NCBI RefSeq assembly: GCF_007655135.1 | Contig: NC_045129.1 | Location: 14,110,274-14,174,273, forward strand | Direction: 5' to 3' | Source of the DNA: Punica granatum | Lineage: Eukaryota; Streptophyta; Magnoliopsida; Myrtales; Lythraceae | Length of the DNA stretch: 64,000 nt | In this document: positions 10,083 to 21,253 of the stretch, piece by piece | Position numbering within the stretch: the stretch's first letter is position 1 | Layout of the letters: every line of letters begins with the position of its first letter | Notes under the pieces: generated by a model | Seen by the model: only the letters and a program-made list of their open reading frames with translations | Told to the model about the DNA's origin: nothing | Databases searched by the model: none | Program-made: the position numbers and the translations under genes

Positions 10083-13000
10083 GGTGGTACCTGCAGGAAT
10101 TCTCTTGTCAGGAAATCAGGGAGACTGTTAGTCTCACCCCTTATGAATTCGATGTCAAAATCAAATACACTCAAGATAGCTTGCCACCGGGCAAAAATCT
10201 GTTTTGATGCAATGTTTTGAACATCTTTTTGAAGAACCTCTTTTGCAGATTTGCAATCAATCCGAAGTAAAAACCTTTGGTTTAAAAGATCAGATTGAAA
10301 TTTAGAAATGCAAAGGACCACAGAAAGAATTTCCTTTTTTATGGTTGAGTAATTCTTCTGGGTAGGGTTCCAATGTTTTGATGTGAACTGAACAACCTGT
10401 TCATGTCCATTTTTGGATTGTTTCAATATTCCTCCGTATCCTTCATCAGAGGCGTCTGTTTCAACAATCTTTTTTGCAGATGGGTCTGCCAAGTGTAAAC
10501 AAGGGAGAGTTTTGATTTGAAGCTTGATTTGCTTCACAATGTTGGTTTGTTCATCCGTCCATGGTGGAGGAGAATTCTTTAACCCATTATGGAGGGGTTT
10601 GCAGAGGTTACTTAGGCCAGGGAAGAAATCTACAACGTAGTTTAAACTTCCTAAGAACCTTTGTAGCTGTTTTTTATCATGGATTTGATCAGGGAACCTA
10701 TCAGCAAACTGGATGGACCTGTTAATGGGGATTATGGTGCCCCTGCTGATGTTGTGCCCTAGAAATCGAATTTTGGTTTGGAAGAGGCAGACTTTGGTCG
10801 GAGACACAGTCAAACCATTTATCGAGGTGACTATCATAAAATGCTTCAGATGTCTGAAATGAGAATCAGGGGTTTTGGAAAATATGAGAACATCATCGAT
10901 GTATACAATTATGAAATCGGAGTATTCACCAAAGATGTCATTCACGATTTTCTGAAATTCAAATGGGGCATTTTTTAGCCCAAAAGGCATCACATTCCAC
11001 TCGTATTGGCCAAACGGAACTGTGAATGCAGTTTTGTATTTGTCCTTTTCGGCGATTTGAATTTGCCAAAAACCTAACTTCATGTCGAATTTTGAAAATA
11101 TTTTTGAATCATGAAGTCTTTGGAGCAAATCTTTTTTGTTAGGTATTGGGTACCTAATCCACCTTAAGGCTTGGTTCAGGGGCTTGTAATTGATTACTAA
11201 CCTGGGGACTCCTCTTTCAAGCTCAGCGTTTTTGTTCACGTAGAAGGCTGAACAACTCCAGGGAGACTTACTAGGTCTAATCAATTTTTTGTTCAAGAGG
11301 TCTTGGATTTCTACTTTGCAGTGTCTTTCCAACTCTTGATTCATCTGAATGGGTCTGGCTTTTGTTGGGATATTTTTCTCATCGAAATCCTTTTCATAAG
11401 GTAGGTCGATGACGTGTTGCTTCCTATCCCAGAAAGCGTTTGGGGTTTCTCCGCAAACTGACTCCTGAATCAGTCTGTTGAGATTATCGATTTTTTGTTT
11501 CCAATCTGGTTTTTGGAGCAGATTTTCAACATTATGGTGAGTGATCTCATCTTTTACCCAACCTATTTGCCTCTCAGTTGCCTGTATTATGTCCAGATTC
11601 CTGGTTACAGGTTTTGTGATGAAAGGGAAAAGGGTTTTGCACTCAGGTTTGGGTCCAGAATTGTCCAAGGTCTGAACCAGCTTTTCATCGTTTTTTAGAG
11701 TTATCACTTCTTTATGGAGCTCATTGAGTTTTTGGCGAAGTTTTAACTCTGTTTGCATTCTTTCTTTCTCCCGGTTTTCATGCTCTATGGCGCGGGTGTT
11801 TCTGATCATCATGTTGAGTAACCTAAGGTGTTTGGTTTGCTCAGGTTCTTTTGGCTCAACATGTTTTGGAGGAGGTTTTGAGGAGACTACTATTTTGTTG
11901 AAGGGTAGTTTCCAAGTTATGGTATTTTCAGTGAATTTGAGAGCCTTTTCTTCCATGAAAAATTGGTAGAACCAATCCCAGAAAATGATGTTTTTCTCAT
12001 TTTCATTCATCCAATGGATCCAACTGTTTTGCATTATGGTCTCTACATATTTTTGGGTAAAGACTTCGTGCAGCCAGTTTTTCCTTTTTTCATTTTCTTT
12101 GGAGCAGAATTCATTCCTAAGGATGGCTGAGGCTATTGAAAATGATTTCTCAATCACATAGATCTCAGGGTTAGGATTGATTTTGGTTGCATCAGTTATG
12201 GATGAGAATGTGGGTGAAGGGGGTGAAGACTCAGTTTCATCTGTGATGGGGGCAGAGTACACTGGTCTAGGAATATCGGTGGCGACACTACTTATTCCTC
12301 TAAGGTTGGCAGTCCTAGGAGGGTTTTCAGTAGCTGTTTGGAAAGTGTTTGCCGATGTGGCAACACTGAATGATCTCCTTCTAAGCTCAGGGCTTCTAAA
12401 GGAAGAATTTATCGAAGGGGTTGAGGTTGACTGTATGTCGACTGATCTCCTATGGTGAAAACTTATGGAAACTCTCCCATCTTGGAACTGGCTCACTCGA
12501 CTAAGTTCCTCATTTTGAATTTTTTCAGGGGCAACTGCGTCTTCTAAGACCCATTCTTCAGGAAGAGTTACCTCATTCCACTTAATTGGTCTGGGAACTA
12601 CAGTGTTTGACCTGGCAATATCAGTTTGGAAAAGGAGGGTTTCTCCTTTGGGACTATGGTTGAAGGCTTTGGTTGCAAATGCGGAGACCATCGTTTTGTA
12701 ATGGACTCTGTACACAAGGGCTAAAGGGATGGAGCCTAAAGCAATCTTGTAATTGTGCGTTTTAATCTGCAGGGTCAAGCCATGTGTTATGTTTTGGTCT
12801 TTGAGGGACATGGTGAAATTTGGGAAACAGTTGAAATGGACTGGTCCGTCACACAGACTAATCTCGACTGTCCCAAGGATGGATTCATGGTAGTTCAAAA
12901 GCCTAGCATCCCTAAGCACTAGGAGTACTGAGGTATCTAAGCCTTCTCTGGTCAGGGGTTTTATGCCCACTTGGACAAGCCCTATATGGATGAAATTGTA

Positions 13001-13294
13001 TTTATCGTTATGTTTTCTCAAGGACTCTTGGTTCAAGAGTTTTATGGTTTGTGAAGAGTTTTTTAGGGGAATGTCCCGCTCTTCAGTCGTTATGGTGTAA
13101 TCGGTTTTTGAGAAAATTTGTTGGAATTTTGAGTTTTTATAAATCTGTTTTGAAGCGATTCTTGGGATCTCCCAATCATCGATAGATTTATCAAAACATT
13201 CCAAATTGACCTCTTCTCTGTTGAGAACAAAATCATTATCGAAATTATTTTCAGAAGAACATGTACTCGAAGAACTTGCTTTAAACCAATCCAT
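10079..13294 (-). CDS. U3: viral ORF1 polyprotein, open throughout, protease deleted in frame
   Basis: 1071 codons without interruption, from MDWFK to FLQVPP, the best-preserved ORF1 in the window. Domains: 30K-type movement protein (about 1-290, LRDAR near 130), WLHE...NIIFWDWF domain (about 365-455), coiled coil (about 470-520), RT (about 640-850, YIDDVLIFS), RNase H (DASDEGYGG, acidic residues in RIDCKS and SLPDF). Between the coiled coil and RT the aspartic protease is missing. U2 has 366 bp (122 codons) there, between two 8-bp AGGGTTTT repeats (as read on +), and here a single repeat remains at 11630-11637. The frame is preserved. Without its protease this polyprotein could only be processed in trans. 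Capsid sequence is absent. Confidence 0.93.
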   Translation of the reverse strand: MDWFKASSSSTCSSENNFDNDFVLNREEVNLECFDKSIDDWEIPRIASKQIYKNSKFQQIFSKTDYTITTEERDIPLKNSSQTIKLLNQESLRKHNDKYNFIHIGLVQVGIKPLTREGLDTSVLLVLRDARLLNYHESILGTVEISLCDGPVHFNCFPNFTMSLKDQNITHGLTLQIKTHNYKIALGSIPLALVYRVHYKTMVSAFATKAFNHSPKGETLLFQTDIARSNTVVPRPIKWNEVTLPEEWVLEDAVAPEKIQNEELSRVSQFQDGRVSISFHHRRSVDIQSTSTPSINSSFRSPELRRRSFSVATSANTFQTATENPPRTANLRGISSVATDIPRPVYSAPITDETESSPPSPTFSSITDATKINPNPEIYVIEKSFSIASAILRNEFCSKENEKRKNWLHEVFTQKYVETIMQNSWIHWMNENEKNIIFWDWFYQFFMEEKALKFTENTITWKLPFNKIVVSSKPPPKHVEPKEPEQTKHLRLLNMMIRNTRAIEHENREKERMQTELKLRQKLNELHKEVITLKNDEKLVQTLDNSGPKPECKTLFPFITKPVTRNLDIIQATERQIGWVKDEITHHNVENLLQKPDWKQKIDNLNRLIQESVCGETPNAFWDRKQHVIDLPYEKDFDEKNIPTKARPIQMNQELERHCKVEIQDLLNKKLIRPSKSPWSCSAFYVNKNAELERGVPRLVINYKPLNQALRWIRYPIPNKKDLLQRLHDSKIFSKFDMKLGFWQIQIAEKDKYKTAFTVPFGQYEWNVMPFGLKNAPFEFQKIVNDIFGEYSDFIIVYIDDVLIFSKTPDSHFRHLKHFMIVTSINGLTVSPTKVCLFQTKIRFLGHNISRGTIIPINRSIQFADRFPDQIHDKKQLQRFLGSLNYVVDFFPGLSNLCKPLHNGLKNSPPPWTDEQTNIVKQIKLQIKTLPCLHLADPSAKKIVETDASDEGYGGILKQSKNGHEQVVQFTSKHWNPTQKNYSTIKKEILSVVLCISKFQSDLLNQRFLLRIDCKSAKEVLQKDVQNIASKQIFARWQAILSVFDFDIEFIRGETNSLPDFLTREFLQVPP

Positions 13295-14857
13295 ATTTCA
13301 AAAACAATAAACCTTCCAGTCTTTCGAACATTTATCAAGACTTTCTATACTTTTGCATATCAGTTCCTTATCCTTAGGGTATTCCATACCTATCCTAGAC
13401 GAAAGCTCTACAGATCTATAGAACCATTAGCCTAGAAAGTAGTTCAAAGATGCTATACCGTATCAGATACTCCTACCCAGCTTCTCTCAAGATCAAGATC
13501 GGATCTAAGACATACCTTATTGGCAGAAATCCCACCTCACACAGTGTTTCCCTGCAGCATACCTTAAACATACCTTGCCCAACTGCTGTACCTGGTTTTA
13601 ACAATAATAATAGACAGACAAACTCAGCAAGACTCTCTATCGATCTATCTCCTATCCCAACTGCTGTACCTAGACGAACGATAATGCAAAGGATAACTCT
13701 ACTCCAGTCGATAACCTCCATCTACTTAGACGGTGTTCATAACACTACCGGGCCATCGCATCCAATTTTTCCCCTGAACACTGCCCTAACCGTCGGGACT
13801 TACAAAACGGGGACACCTTAGGACTTCCCCCCGGGTTCCTATGAACGGTGAATGTGTAGGGTCCATTAGAGCGACTGGATGGACATTAGAGCCTATTGCA
13901 ATACTTCTTATGCTAGCATCAGTTCATTGTGATATTGGATCTAGACTTCTACAGAGTCCTACGCTATGGCTGCCTAATTACTATGTTTACCAGCTTCAGT
14001 TCATTGTATAGGATATGCAAGAATACACTATTGAAAGAACACTTCATGAGTTTCTACCAGCCATGAAGGCGGTCCTAGATGACATGACCTACGAGTTCTA
14101 CCGGATCGGAAGATCTAAACGGAATAGACATCCTATCCCCACCTATTCTTGGCTGTGATACCATTTACACCCAAGACCTCAACGTAGGGGATAACCATGG
14201 GATACAGGAAGAACAAGGATCTGATATGCATAGACTGTCAAGATAAAAGTAAGATCAACATGGAAGATTTATTCAAACACTTAGCCCATGATGGGCTGAA
14301 GGGAGTACATGCGGTTTAAGAAAACAAAAGAAAACATGAAAAGAAAAGAAAAGAAGGAATGAGTCTGAAAGGACTCAATCCATGCTGACACTGAAACTTA
14401 CACACAGAAAGGGGGTTGGAGGATCCGGGTTATGGGAGCCGGATGATTACATATCAGAAGAAAGAAGAGAAGAAGAGAGAATTATGTGTTGCGGATGTGA
14501 GTCCCCCCTCGATGCTGGAGGAAGAGGCCTCTTATAGGCAGTGGTGGATGCCTTGTCGCTGTGCAGCTTTACACAGTGCACTCACATGCGGGGTTACTGT
14601 TGACTCCAGTGGGAATATACTGTAGCTACAGTGACCTTTTTTGTCGCAAATAGTGACAGGAGGCTGCTTTATGTCGGGCACGCTCGCCGAAAGGTTTTTT
14701 GTCCGTTATGGTACCACTGTGAGTAGTGGTGGGACGCTTCCGGAGATTGCGCTGATTATGTCGGGGCATAGCCTTTTGAGCCGAAAGGTTTTTTGTCCGG
14801 TAATGATCCACGTGTCTGAAACAGTGGGCGGACGCTCTCGTTTGCTGGGGCTAGCAA
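13295..14857 (-). promoter_or_regulatory. U3 viral leader and promoter
   Basis: Same arrangement as 7080-8642. TATA box at 14528-14537, AATAAA at 14268-14273, degenerate primer site at 14151-14163 (one changed base, read as GGCTGTGATACCA on +), ORF1 ATG at 13294. No gene is supported in this stretch; the recurring + strand frames are antisense to the leader. Confidence 0.83.
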
Positions 14858-16296
14858 TCATTCTGATGAGAAATCACTGTCGCCTTGTTCCCTGTGGGAC
14901 TCTGATGCAGACGAAGCAGTGTTCAATTCTTTGAGCTCCAGGAGGACCTGACTGAGTCGCCCTATGTAATCCTCATCAGTTTTTGCTGCTGAAAGGAAGG
15001 ACGAAGCGCGGGCTTTGACTTGGAGAAAGCTTTGGTGGTCCACTTGTGCCTTGTCTGAGACAAGAGCATTTTTACGGAACCAACTAAGAACAAATTGGGA
15101 GTCAAGATGATCTACCTTCAGCTTAACCCACCATTTGCATTTGAAGATTCTGGCCAGTGTCTGCAGGCCTGTCTGTTGATCAGGCTTGTATCCGAAAGAC
15201 CAATTATGAACCCATGATAATCCAAAGATCTGGTAGAACTGGAGAAGCACGGGGAAAATGGTTTGATTCCCTTGAGGTTTGAATCGGGAAGCGAACATGG
15301 TGTAGGCTTCATGGATTATGGGAGGCAGTATGTCTGGAATGGGACCCCAGATAGACCACCAGTGGGCGAACCAAAGGGGAAATATGGCCACATCTTTTGA
15401 ATGGAAAAAGATCAGCCAAGTGTATCTGAACTCATGGTTTTGGTACAAAAATGCATTGTACCATGCTTGCTGGTAATCCCAGTAGGAATACATAGCATTA
15501 TGGGGGAGATCTGACGAGAACCGGGCTTGGAATTTATGGATTTGGTATGGTTTTCCCTCATTCCATTCTCTCGGGTGGATCACTCTCAGTATTTTGGCTG
15601 TAGAGTGGGATATGGTGTTTGAGGAGCCAGGGACAAGGTGGTGTTTAACTCAACTGAACCTGTATCACTCAAAATTTTCTCATAATATTCCCGGGTTTTT
15701 GAAATGTCAAATGGCCGGAAATACCAGTTTTCGGGAAACAATTTTGATGCAGCGAAGAATGGGTTTTCATGGTAAAAACCTTCTTCCATAATCAAAACAG
15801 TTTGAAATAATGATTTTGGAAACCATGGTGATGTTTTTGAAGAGCTGGTTTCCTTATCGGAAAATGTTGTGAGACTTTTTTCTGCTCCTTTGGCGATTTG
15901 CCTAGAGCTCTCTCCCTTGCTAGTCTCCAGCAGAGGAGGAGATATTCCAGATAGCACTTGTGCTAATTCTGGTTTATCTTTTAACACTGTAATCCATTGC
16001 TGGACTACGGTATCATTATCAAGAGGAGAGGAACTCTGTTTTGCAAGAGTTTGTTTCTCCTTTTTGGGTTTAGGAATTTTACCTAGCAGAGTCTGCAAGC
16101 AGTTCTGCTTATCGATCTCCTGTTGGAGAGTCTGTCGATAGGTTTTTATCTGGCTATCAACAGTGATCTGCCCAATGGAGGGTTGGCCAGAGGCCTTATG
16201 GTGCGAGGATTGCTCCTCATTTTTTATCGACTGGCTGGGAGCCAGCTGTTTTGAGGCCGCAGCCTCTTTTTTCGAGGAACGAGTCCTCATGCTCAT
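14858..16296 (-). pseudogene. U4: viral ORF2 with one frameshift
   Basis: ORF2 as in U3 with the complete aromatic core. One base is lost near 15647 (TTTAACTC where other copies have TTTAAACTC), so translation from the ATG at 16296 leaves the frame after the DTGSVE motif, at about residue 217, and ends at 15586. The rest of the protein is open in the shifted frame to 14858, including the FAHWWSIWGP and KCKWWVKLK segments. There are no other stops. Confidence 0.85.
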
Positions 16297-19200
16297 GGTG
16301 GTACCTGCAGGAATTCTCTTGTCAGGAAATCAGGGAGACTGTTAGTCTCACCCCTTATGAATTCGATGTCAAAATCAAATACACTCAAGATAGCTTGCCA
16401 CCGGGCAAAAATCTGTTTTGATGCAATGTTTTGAACATCCTTTTGAAGAACCTCTTTTGCAGATTTGCAATCAATCCGAAGTAAAAACCTTTGGTTTAAA
16501 AGATCAGATTGAAATTTAGAAATGCAAAGGACCACAGAAAAAATTTCCTTTCTTATGGTTGAGTAATTCTTCTGGGTAGGGTTCCAATGTTTTGATGTGA
16601 ACTGAACAACCTGTTCATGTCCATTTTTGGATTGTTTCAATATTCCTCCGTATCCTTCATCAGAGGCGTCTGTTTCAACAATCTTTTTTGCAGATGGGTC
16701 TGCCAAGTGTAAACAAGGCAGAGTTTTGATTTGAAGCTTGATTTGCTTCACAATGTTGGTTTGTTCATCCGTCCATGGTGGATGAGAATTCTTTAACCTA
16801 TTATGGAGGGGTTTGCAGAGCTTACTTAGGTCAGGGAGGAAATCTACAACATAGTTTAAACTTCCTAAGAACTTTTGTAGCTGTTTTTTATCATGGATTT
16901 GATCAGGGAACCTATCAGCAAACTGGATGGACCTGTTAATGGGGATTATGGTGCCCCTGCTGATGTTGTGCCCTAGAAATCGAATTTTGGTTTGGAAGAG
17001 GCAGACTTTGGTCGGAGACACAGTCAAACCATTTATCGAGGTGACTCTCATAAAATGCTTCAGATGTCTGAAATGAGAATCAGGGGTTTTGGAAAATATG
17101 AGAACATTATCGATGTATACAATTATGAAATCGGAGTATTCACCAAAGATGTCATTCATGATTTTCTGAAATTCAGATGGGGCATTTTTGAGCCCAAAAG
17201 GCATCACATTCCACTCGTATTGGCCAAACGGAACTGTGAATGCAGTTTTGTATTTGTCTTTTTCGGCGATTTGAATTTGCCAAAAACCTGACTTCATGTC
17301 GAATTTTGAAAATATTTTTGAATCATGAAGTCTTTGGAGCAAATCTTTTTTGTTAGGTATTGGGTACCTAATCCACCTTAAAGCTTGGTTCAGGGGTTTG
17401 TAATTGATTACTAACCTGGGGACTCCTCTTTCAAGCTCAGCGTTTTTGTTCACGTAGAAGGCTGAACAACTCCAGGGAGACTTACTAGGTCTAATCAATT
17501 TTTTTGCTCAAGAGGTCTTGGATTTCTACTTTGCAGTGTCTTTCCAACTCTTGATTCATCTGAATGGGTCTGGCTTTTGTTGGGATATTTTTCTCATCGA
17601 AATCCTTTTCATAAGGTAGGTCGATGACGTGTTGCTTCCTATCCCAGAAAGCGTTTGGGGTTTCTCCGCAAACTGACTCCTGAATCAGTCTGTTGAGATT
17701 ATCGATTTTTTGTTTCCAATCTGGTTTTTGGAGCAGATTTTCAACATTATGGTGAGTGATCTCATCTTTTACCCAACCTATTTGCCTCTCAGTTGCCTGT
17801 ATTATGTCCAAATTCCTGGTTACAGGTTTTGTGATGAAAGGGAAAAGGGTTTTGCTTTCTAAATACACAGTTTTTATGCCAGAATTGGTGAGAAGGAAGG
17901 GTTTGATGAGCTGAATGAATGGGGTTCCCAGTATGACTTCATTTTTTAAGTCTTGGACAACTAGGAAACCAGTTTTGTATGTTGAATCTTCATTTTTAAC
18001 TTCTGCTTCTGCAATTTTTTGAGTGATTTTTAGTTTATTATTGCTGGCAGAACGTAAAGATTCATGGGTCAATTCGCAGTATTTTTTAGGGATTAATCCC
18101 TCCCTCACACAATTGGCGTCTGCACCTGTATCCAACAGGGCAGTTACTTCCACTTGGAAGTCGTTCACCTTGATTGTAGGTTTTAGGAGGTATTTCTGAT
18201 GGGTGAATTCCAGGGTTTTACACATCGTTTTTTAGAGTTATCACTTCTTTATGGAGCTCATTGAGTTTTTGGCGAAGTTTTAACTCTGTTTGCATTCTTT
18301 CTTTCTCCCGGTTTTCATGCTCTATGGCGCGGGTGTTTCTGATCATCATGGTGAGTAACCTAAGGTTTTTGGTTTGCTCAGGTTCTTTTGGCTCAACATG
18401 TTTTGGATGAGGTTTTGAGGAGACTACTATTTTGTTGAAGGGTAGTTTCCAAGTTATGGTATTTTCAGTGAATTTGAGAGCCTTTTCTTCCATGAAAATT
18501 GGTAGAACCAATCCCAGAAAAGGATGTTTTTCTCATTTTCATTCATCCAATGGATCCAACTGTTTTGCATTATGGTCTCTACATATTTTTGGGTAAAGAC
18601 TTCGTGCAGCCAGTTTTTCCTTTTTTCATTTTCTTTGGAGCAGAATTCATTCCTAAGGATGGCTGAGGCTATTGAAAATGATTTCTCAATCACATAGATC
18701 TCAGGGTTAGGATTGATTCTGGTTGCATCAGTTATGGATGAGAATGTGGGTGAAGGTCTTGATTGGCTTGGACGACTAGAGGTCCCTACCTGGTTGGCTA
18801 CAGGCTTGGTGACTTCTTGTTCTATCCTATTCAACTGGGAACCTATGGTGTGGAGACACTGGTTTGTGAAATTATTTTGTTCAAAGATGTTTTTAATATC
18901 TTTGGGGGCCAGTGAATCGTCCACTTTTACTTTGAAGGGAGAGGCCTTGACCTCTGCTTTTTGATGGATTATTTGGATGGTACCTAAAGGTGGGTGTGTT
19001 GACTCAACCGGGTCTGCGTTCGCAAGATCCCATTTTATGGTTTTCTGAGTTACACATACCATTCTTTTAGGTGCGAAATGATTTTCAAACCATTCCCAAA
19101 ATAGGATATTATTGGAGTTTTTTAGCACGAATGCTGTCCAATCTGCCCTAATATGAGACTTGGTATATTCTTCAGAGAAAGACTCATGGAGCCATCTCCT

Positions 19201-19443
19201 TTTGTGGTCATTATGGGGTTCTAGGAAGTCACTCCTTAGCTTATCGTAATCTATCTTAAATTCCTCGACTACTGTGTCTACCCTAGGGACAACCGACACA
19301 GACAGTGCTATCTGGAAATTTAATTCAGATAATTTTTGGTTAATTCTATCCTGAAAAGATCCTCTTTTATAGACAGAATTATTATCGATTTTATGGTTGG
19401 AACCTACGCATGCAAATGGAGGAATCATTTTGAATAAACCCAT
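16293..19443 (-). pseudogene. U4: chimeric viral ORF1 with MGLFK-type N-terminus, protease, RT and RNase H
   Basis: This copy starts MGLFKMIPPF at the position where other units start MDWFK, directly after an identical leader. The first 230 or so residues are unlike the movement protein. They contain a WLHESF...NILFWEWF domain (about 80-135) homologous to the WLHE domain of component A, then a helical segment. At about 18756 it switches to component-A sequence with its own WLHE domain, coiled coil, protease (LLDTGADANC), RT (YIDNVLIFS, where D-to-N alters the second catalytic aspartate) and RNase H. Lesions: a 1-nt loss near 18497, a 44- to 45-bp deletion at about 18224, and a 1-nt gain near 17505. 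I infer that the N-terminal part comes from component B, giving a recombinant between components. Confidence 0.88.
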
Positions 19444-20387
19444 ATTTCAAAAACAATAAACCTTCCAGTCTTTCGAACATTTATCAAGACTTTCTATACT
19501 TTTGCATATCAGTTCCCTATCCTTAGGGTATTCCATACCTATCCTAGACGAAAGCTCTACAGATCTATAGAACCATTAGCCTAGAAAGTAGTTCAAAGAT
19601 GCTATACCGTATCAGATACTCCTACCCAGCTTCTCTCAAGATCAAGATCGGATCTAAGACGTACCTTATTGGCAGAAATCCCACCTCACACAGTGTTTCC
19701 CTGCAGCATACCTTAAACATACCTTGCCCAACTACTGTACCTGGTTTTAACAATAATAGTAGACAGACAAACTCAGCAAGACTCTCTATCGATCTATCTC
19801 CTATCCCAACTGCTGTACCTAGACGAACGATAATGCAAAGGATAACTCTACTCCAGCCGATAACCTCCATCTACTTAGACGGTGTTCATAACACTACCGG
19901 GCCATCGCATCCAATTTTTCCCCTGAACACTGCCCTAACCGTCGGGACTTACAAAACGGGGACACCTTAGGACTTCCCCCCGGGTTCCTATGAACGGTGA
20001 ATGTGTAGGGTCCATTAGAGCGACTGGATGGACATTAGAGCCTATTGCATTACTTCTTATGCTAGTATCAGTTCATTGTGATATTGGATCTAGACTTCTA
20101 CAGAGTCCTACGCTATGGCTGCCTAATTACTATGTTTACCAGCTTCAGTTCATTGTATAGGATATGCAAGAATACACTATTGAAAGAACACTACATGAGT
20201 TTCTACCAGCCATGAAGGCGGTCCTAGATGATATGACCTACGAGTTCTACTGGATCGGAAGATCTTAACGGAATAGACATCCTATCCCCACCTATTCTTG
20301 GCTCTGATACCATTTACACCCAAGACCTCAACGTAGGGGATAACCATGGAATACAGGAAGAACAATGATCTGATATGCATAGACTGT
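19444..20387 (-). promoter_or_regulatory. U4 viral leader with perfect tRNA-Met primer site (promoter part missing)
   Basis: Leader upstream of the MGLFK-type ORF1, nearly identical to the MDWFK leaders right up to the ATG. It holds the best primer site in the window, TGGTATCAGAGCCA on the minus strand (20299-20312). The region ends at the scrambled junction near 20388, so poly(A) signal, TATA box and upstream elements are absent from this copy. Confidence 0.85.
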
Positions 20388-20412
20388 CAAAACCCAGCCA
20401 TAGCACACATGC
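20388..20412 (+). other. About 25 bp of capsid-gene filler at a rearrangement junction
   Basis: CCATAGCACACATGC and its left flank match the capsid ORF at about 43373-43411 (which reads CAAAACCCAG and, 19 bases later, CCATAGCACACATGC). The left neighbour is the viral leader, and shared GACTGTCA sequence could have aligned leader and capsid. The right neighbour is an inverted protease fragment. Short captured filler between breakpoints is typical of end-joining repair. Confidence 0.7.
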
Positions 20413-21166
20413 ATAATCCCTAAAAAATACTGCGAATTGACCCATGAATCTTTACGTTCTGCCAGCAATAATAAACTAAAAATCACTCAAAAAATTGCAG
20501 AAGCAGAAGTTAAAAATGAAGATTCAACATACAAAACTGGTTTCCTAGTTGTCCAAGAATTAAAAAATGAAGTCATACTGGGAACCCCATTCATTCAGCT
20601 CATCAAACCCTTCCTTCTCACCAATTCTGGCATAAAAACGGTGTACTTAGGAAGCAAAACCCTTTTCCCTTTCATCACAAAACCTGTAACCAGGAATCTG
20701 GACATAATACAGGCAACTGAGAGGCAAATAGGCTGGGTAAAAGATGAGATCACTCACCATAATGTTGAAAATCTGCTCCAAAAACCAGATTGGAAACAAA
20801 AAATCAATAATCTCAACAGACTGATTCAGGAGTCAGTTTGCGGAGAAACCCCAAACGCTTTCTGGGATAGGAAGCAACACGTCATCGACCTACCTTATGA
20901 AAAGGATTTCGATGAGAAAAATATCCCAACAAAAGCCAGACCCATTCAGATGAATCAAGAGTTGGAAAGACACTGCAAAGTAGAAATCCAAGACCTCTTG
21001 AACAAAAAATTGATTAGACCTAGTAAGTCTCCCTGGAGTTGTTAAGCCTTCTACGTGAACAAAAACGCTGAGCTTGAAAGAGGAGTCCCCAGGTTAGTAA
21101 TCAATTACAAGCCCCTGAACCAAGCCTTAAGGTGGATTAGGTACCCAATACCTAACAAAAAAGATT
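20413..21166 (+). pseudogene. Inverted component-A fragment: end of protease to start of RT
   Basis: On the + strand this encodes the distal part of the aspartic protease (THESLRSASNN... ILGTPFIQLIKPF), the linker, and the first part of RT (KSPWSC, RLVINYKPLNQALRW), stopping before the catalytic motifs. It matches U2/U4 in sequence but is inverted relative to every other unit. A stop replaces Ser after the PWSC motif (TAA at 21043-21045). Both ends are abrupt junctions to leader sequence, so it is a rearranged fragment, not a gene. Confidence 0.88.
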
Positions 21167-21253
21167 AGACGTACCTTATTAGCAGAAATCCCACCTCACA
21201 CAGTGTTTCCCTGCAGCATACCTTAAACATACCTTGCCCAACTGCTGTACCTG
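21167..21253 (-). repeat. Viral leader fragment left of the Ogre insertion
   Basis: Matches the leader (equivalent to about 7291-7378 of U2), running into the first CCCAACTGCTGTACCT repeat. It continues at 42013 after the retrotransposon. The last five bases (21249-21253, ACCTG) are the target-site duplication. Confidence 0.9.

Noticed and set aside
982..20387. Reading the viral tandem units as LTR retrotransposons
   Set aside because: No long terminal repeats or target duplications flank the units, no integrase is present, and a 30K-type movement protein and a capsid of caulimovirid type are.
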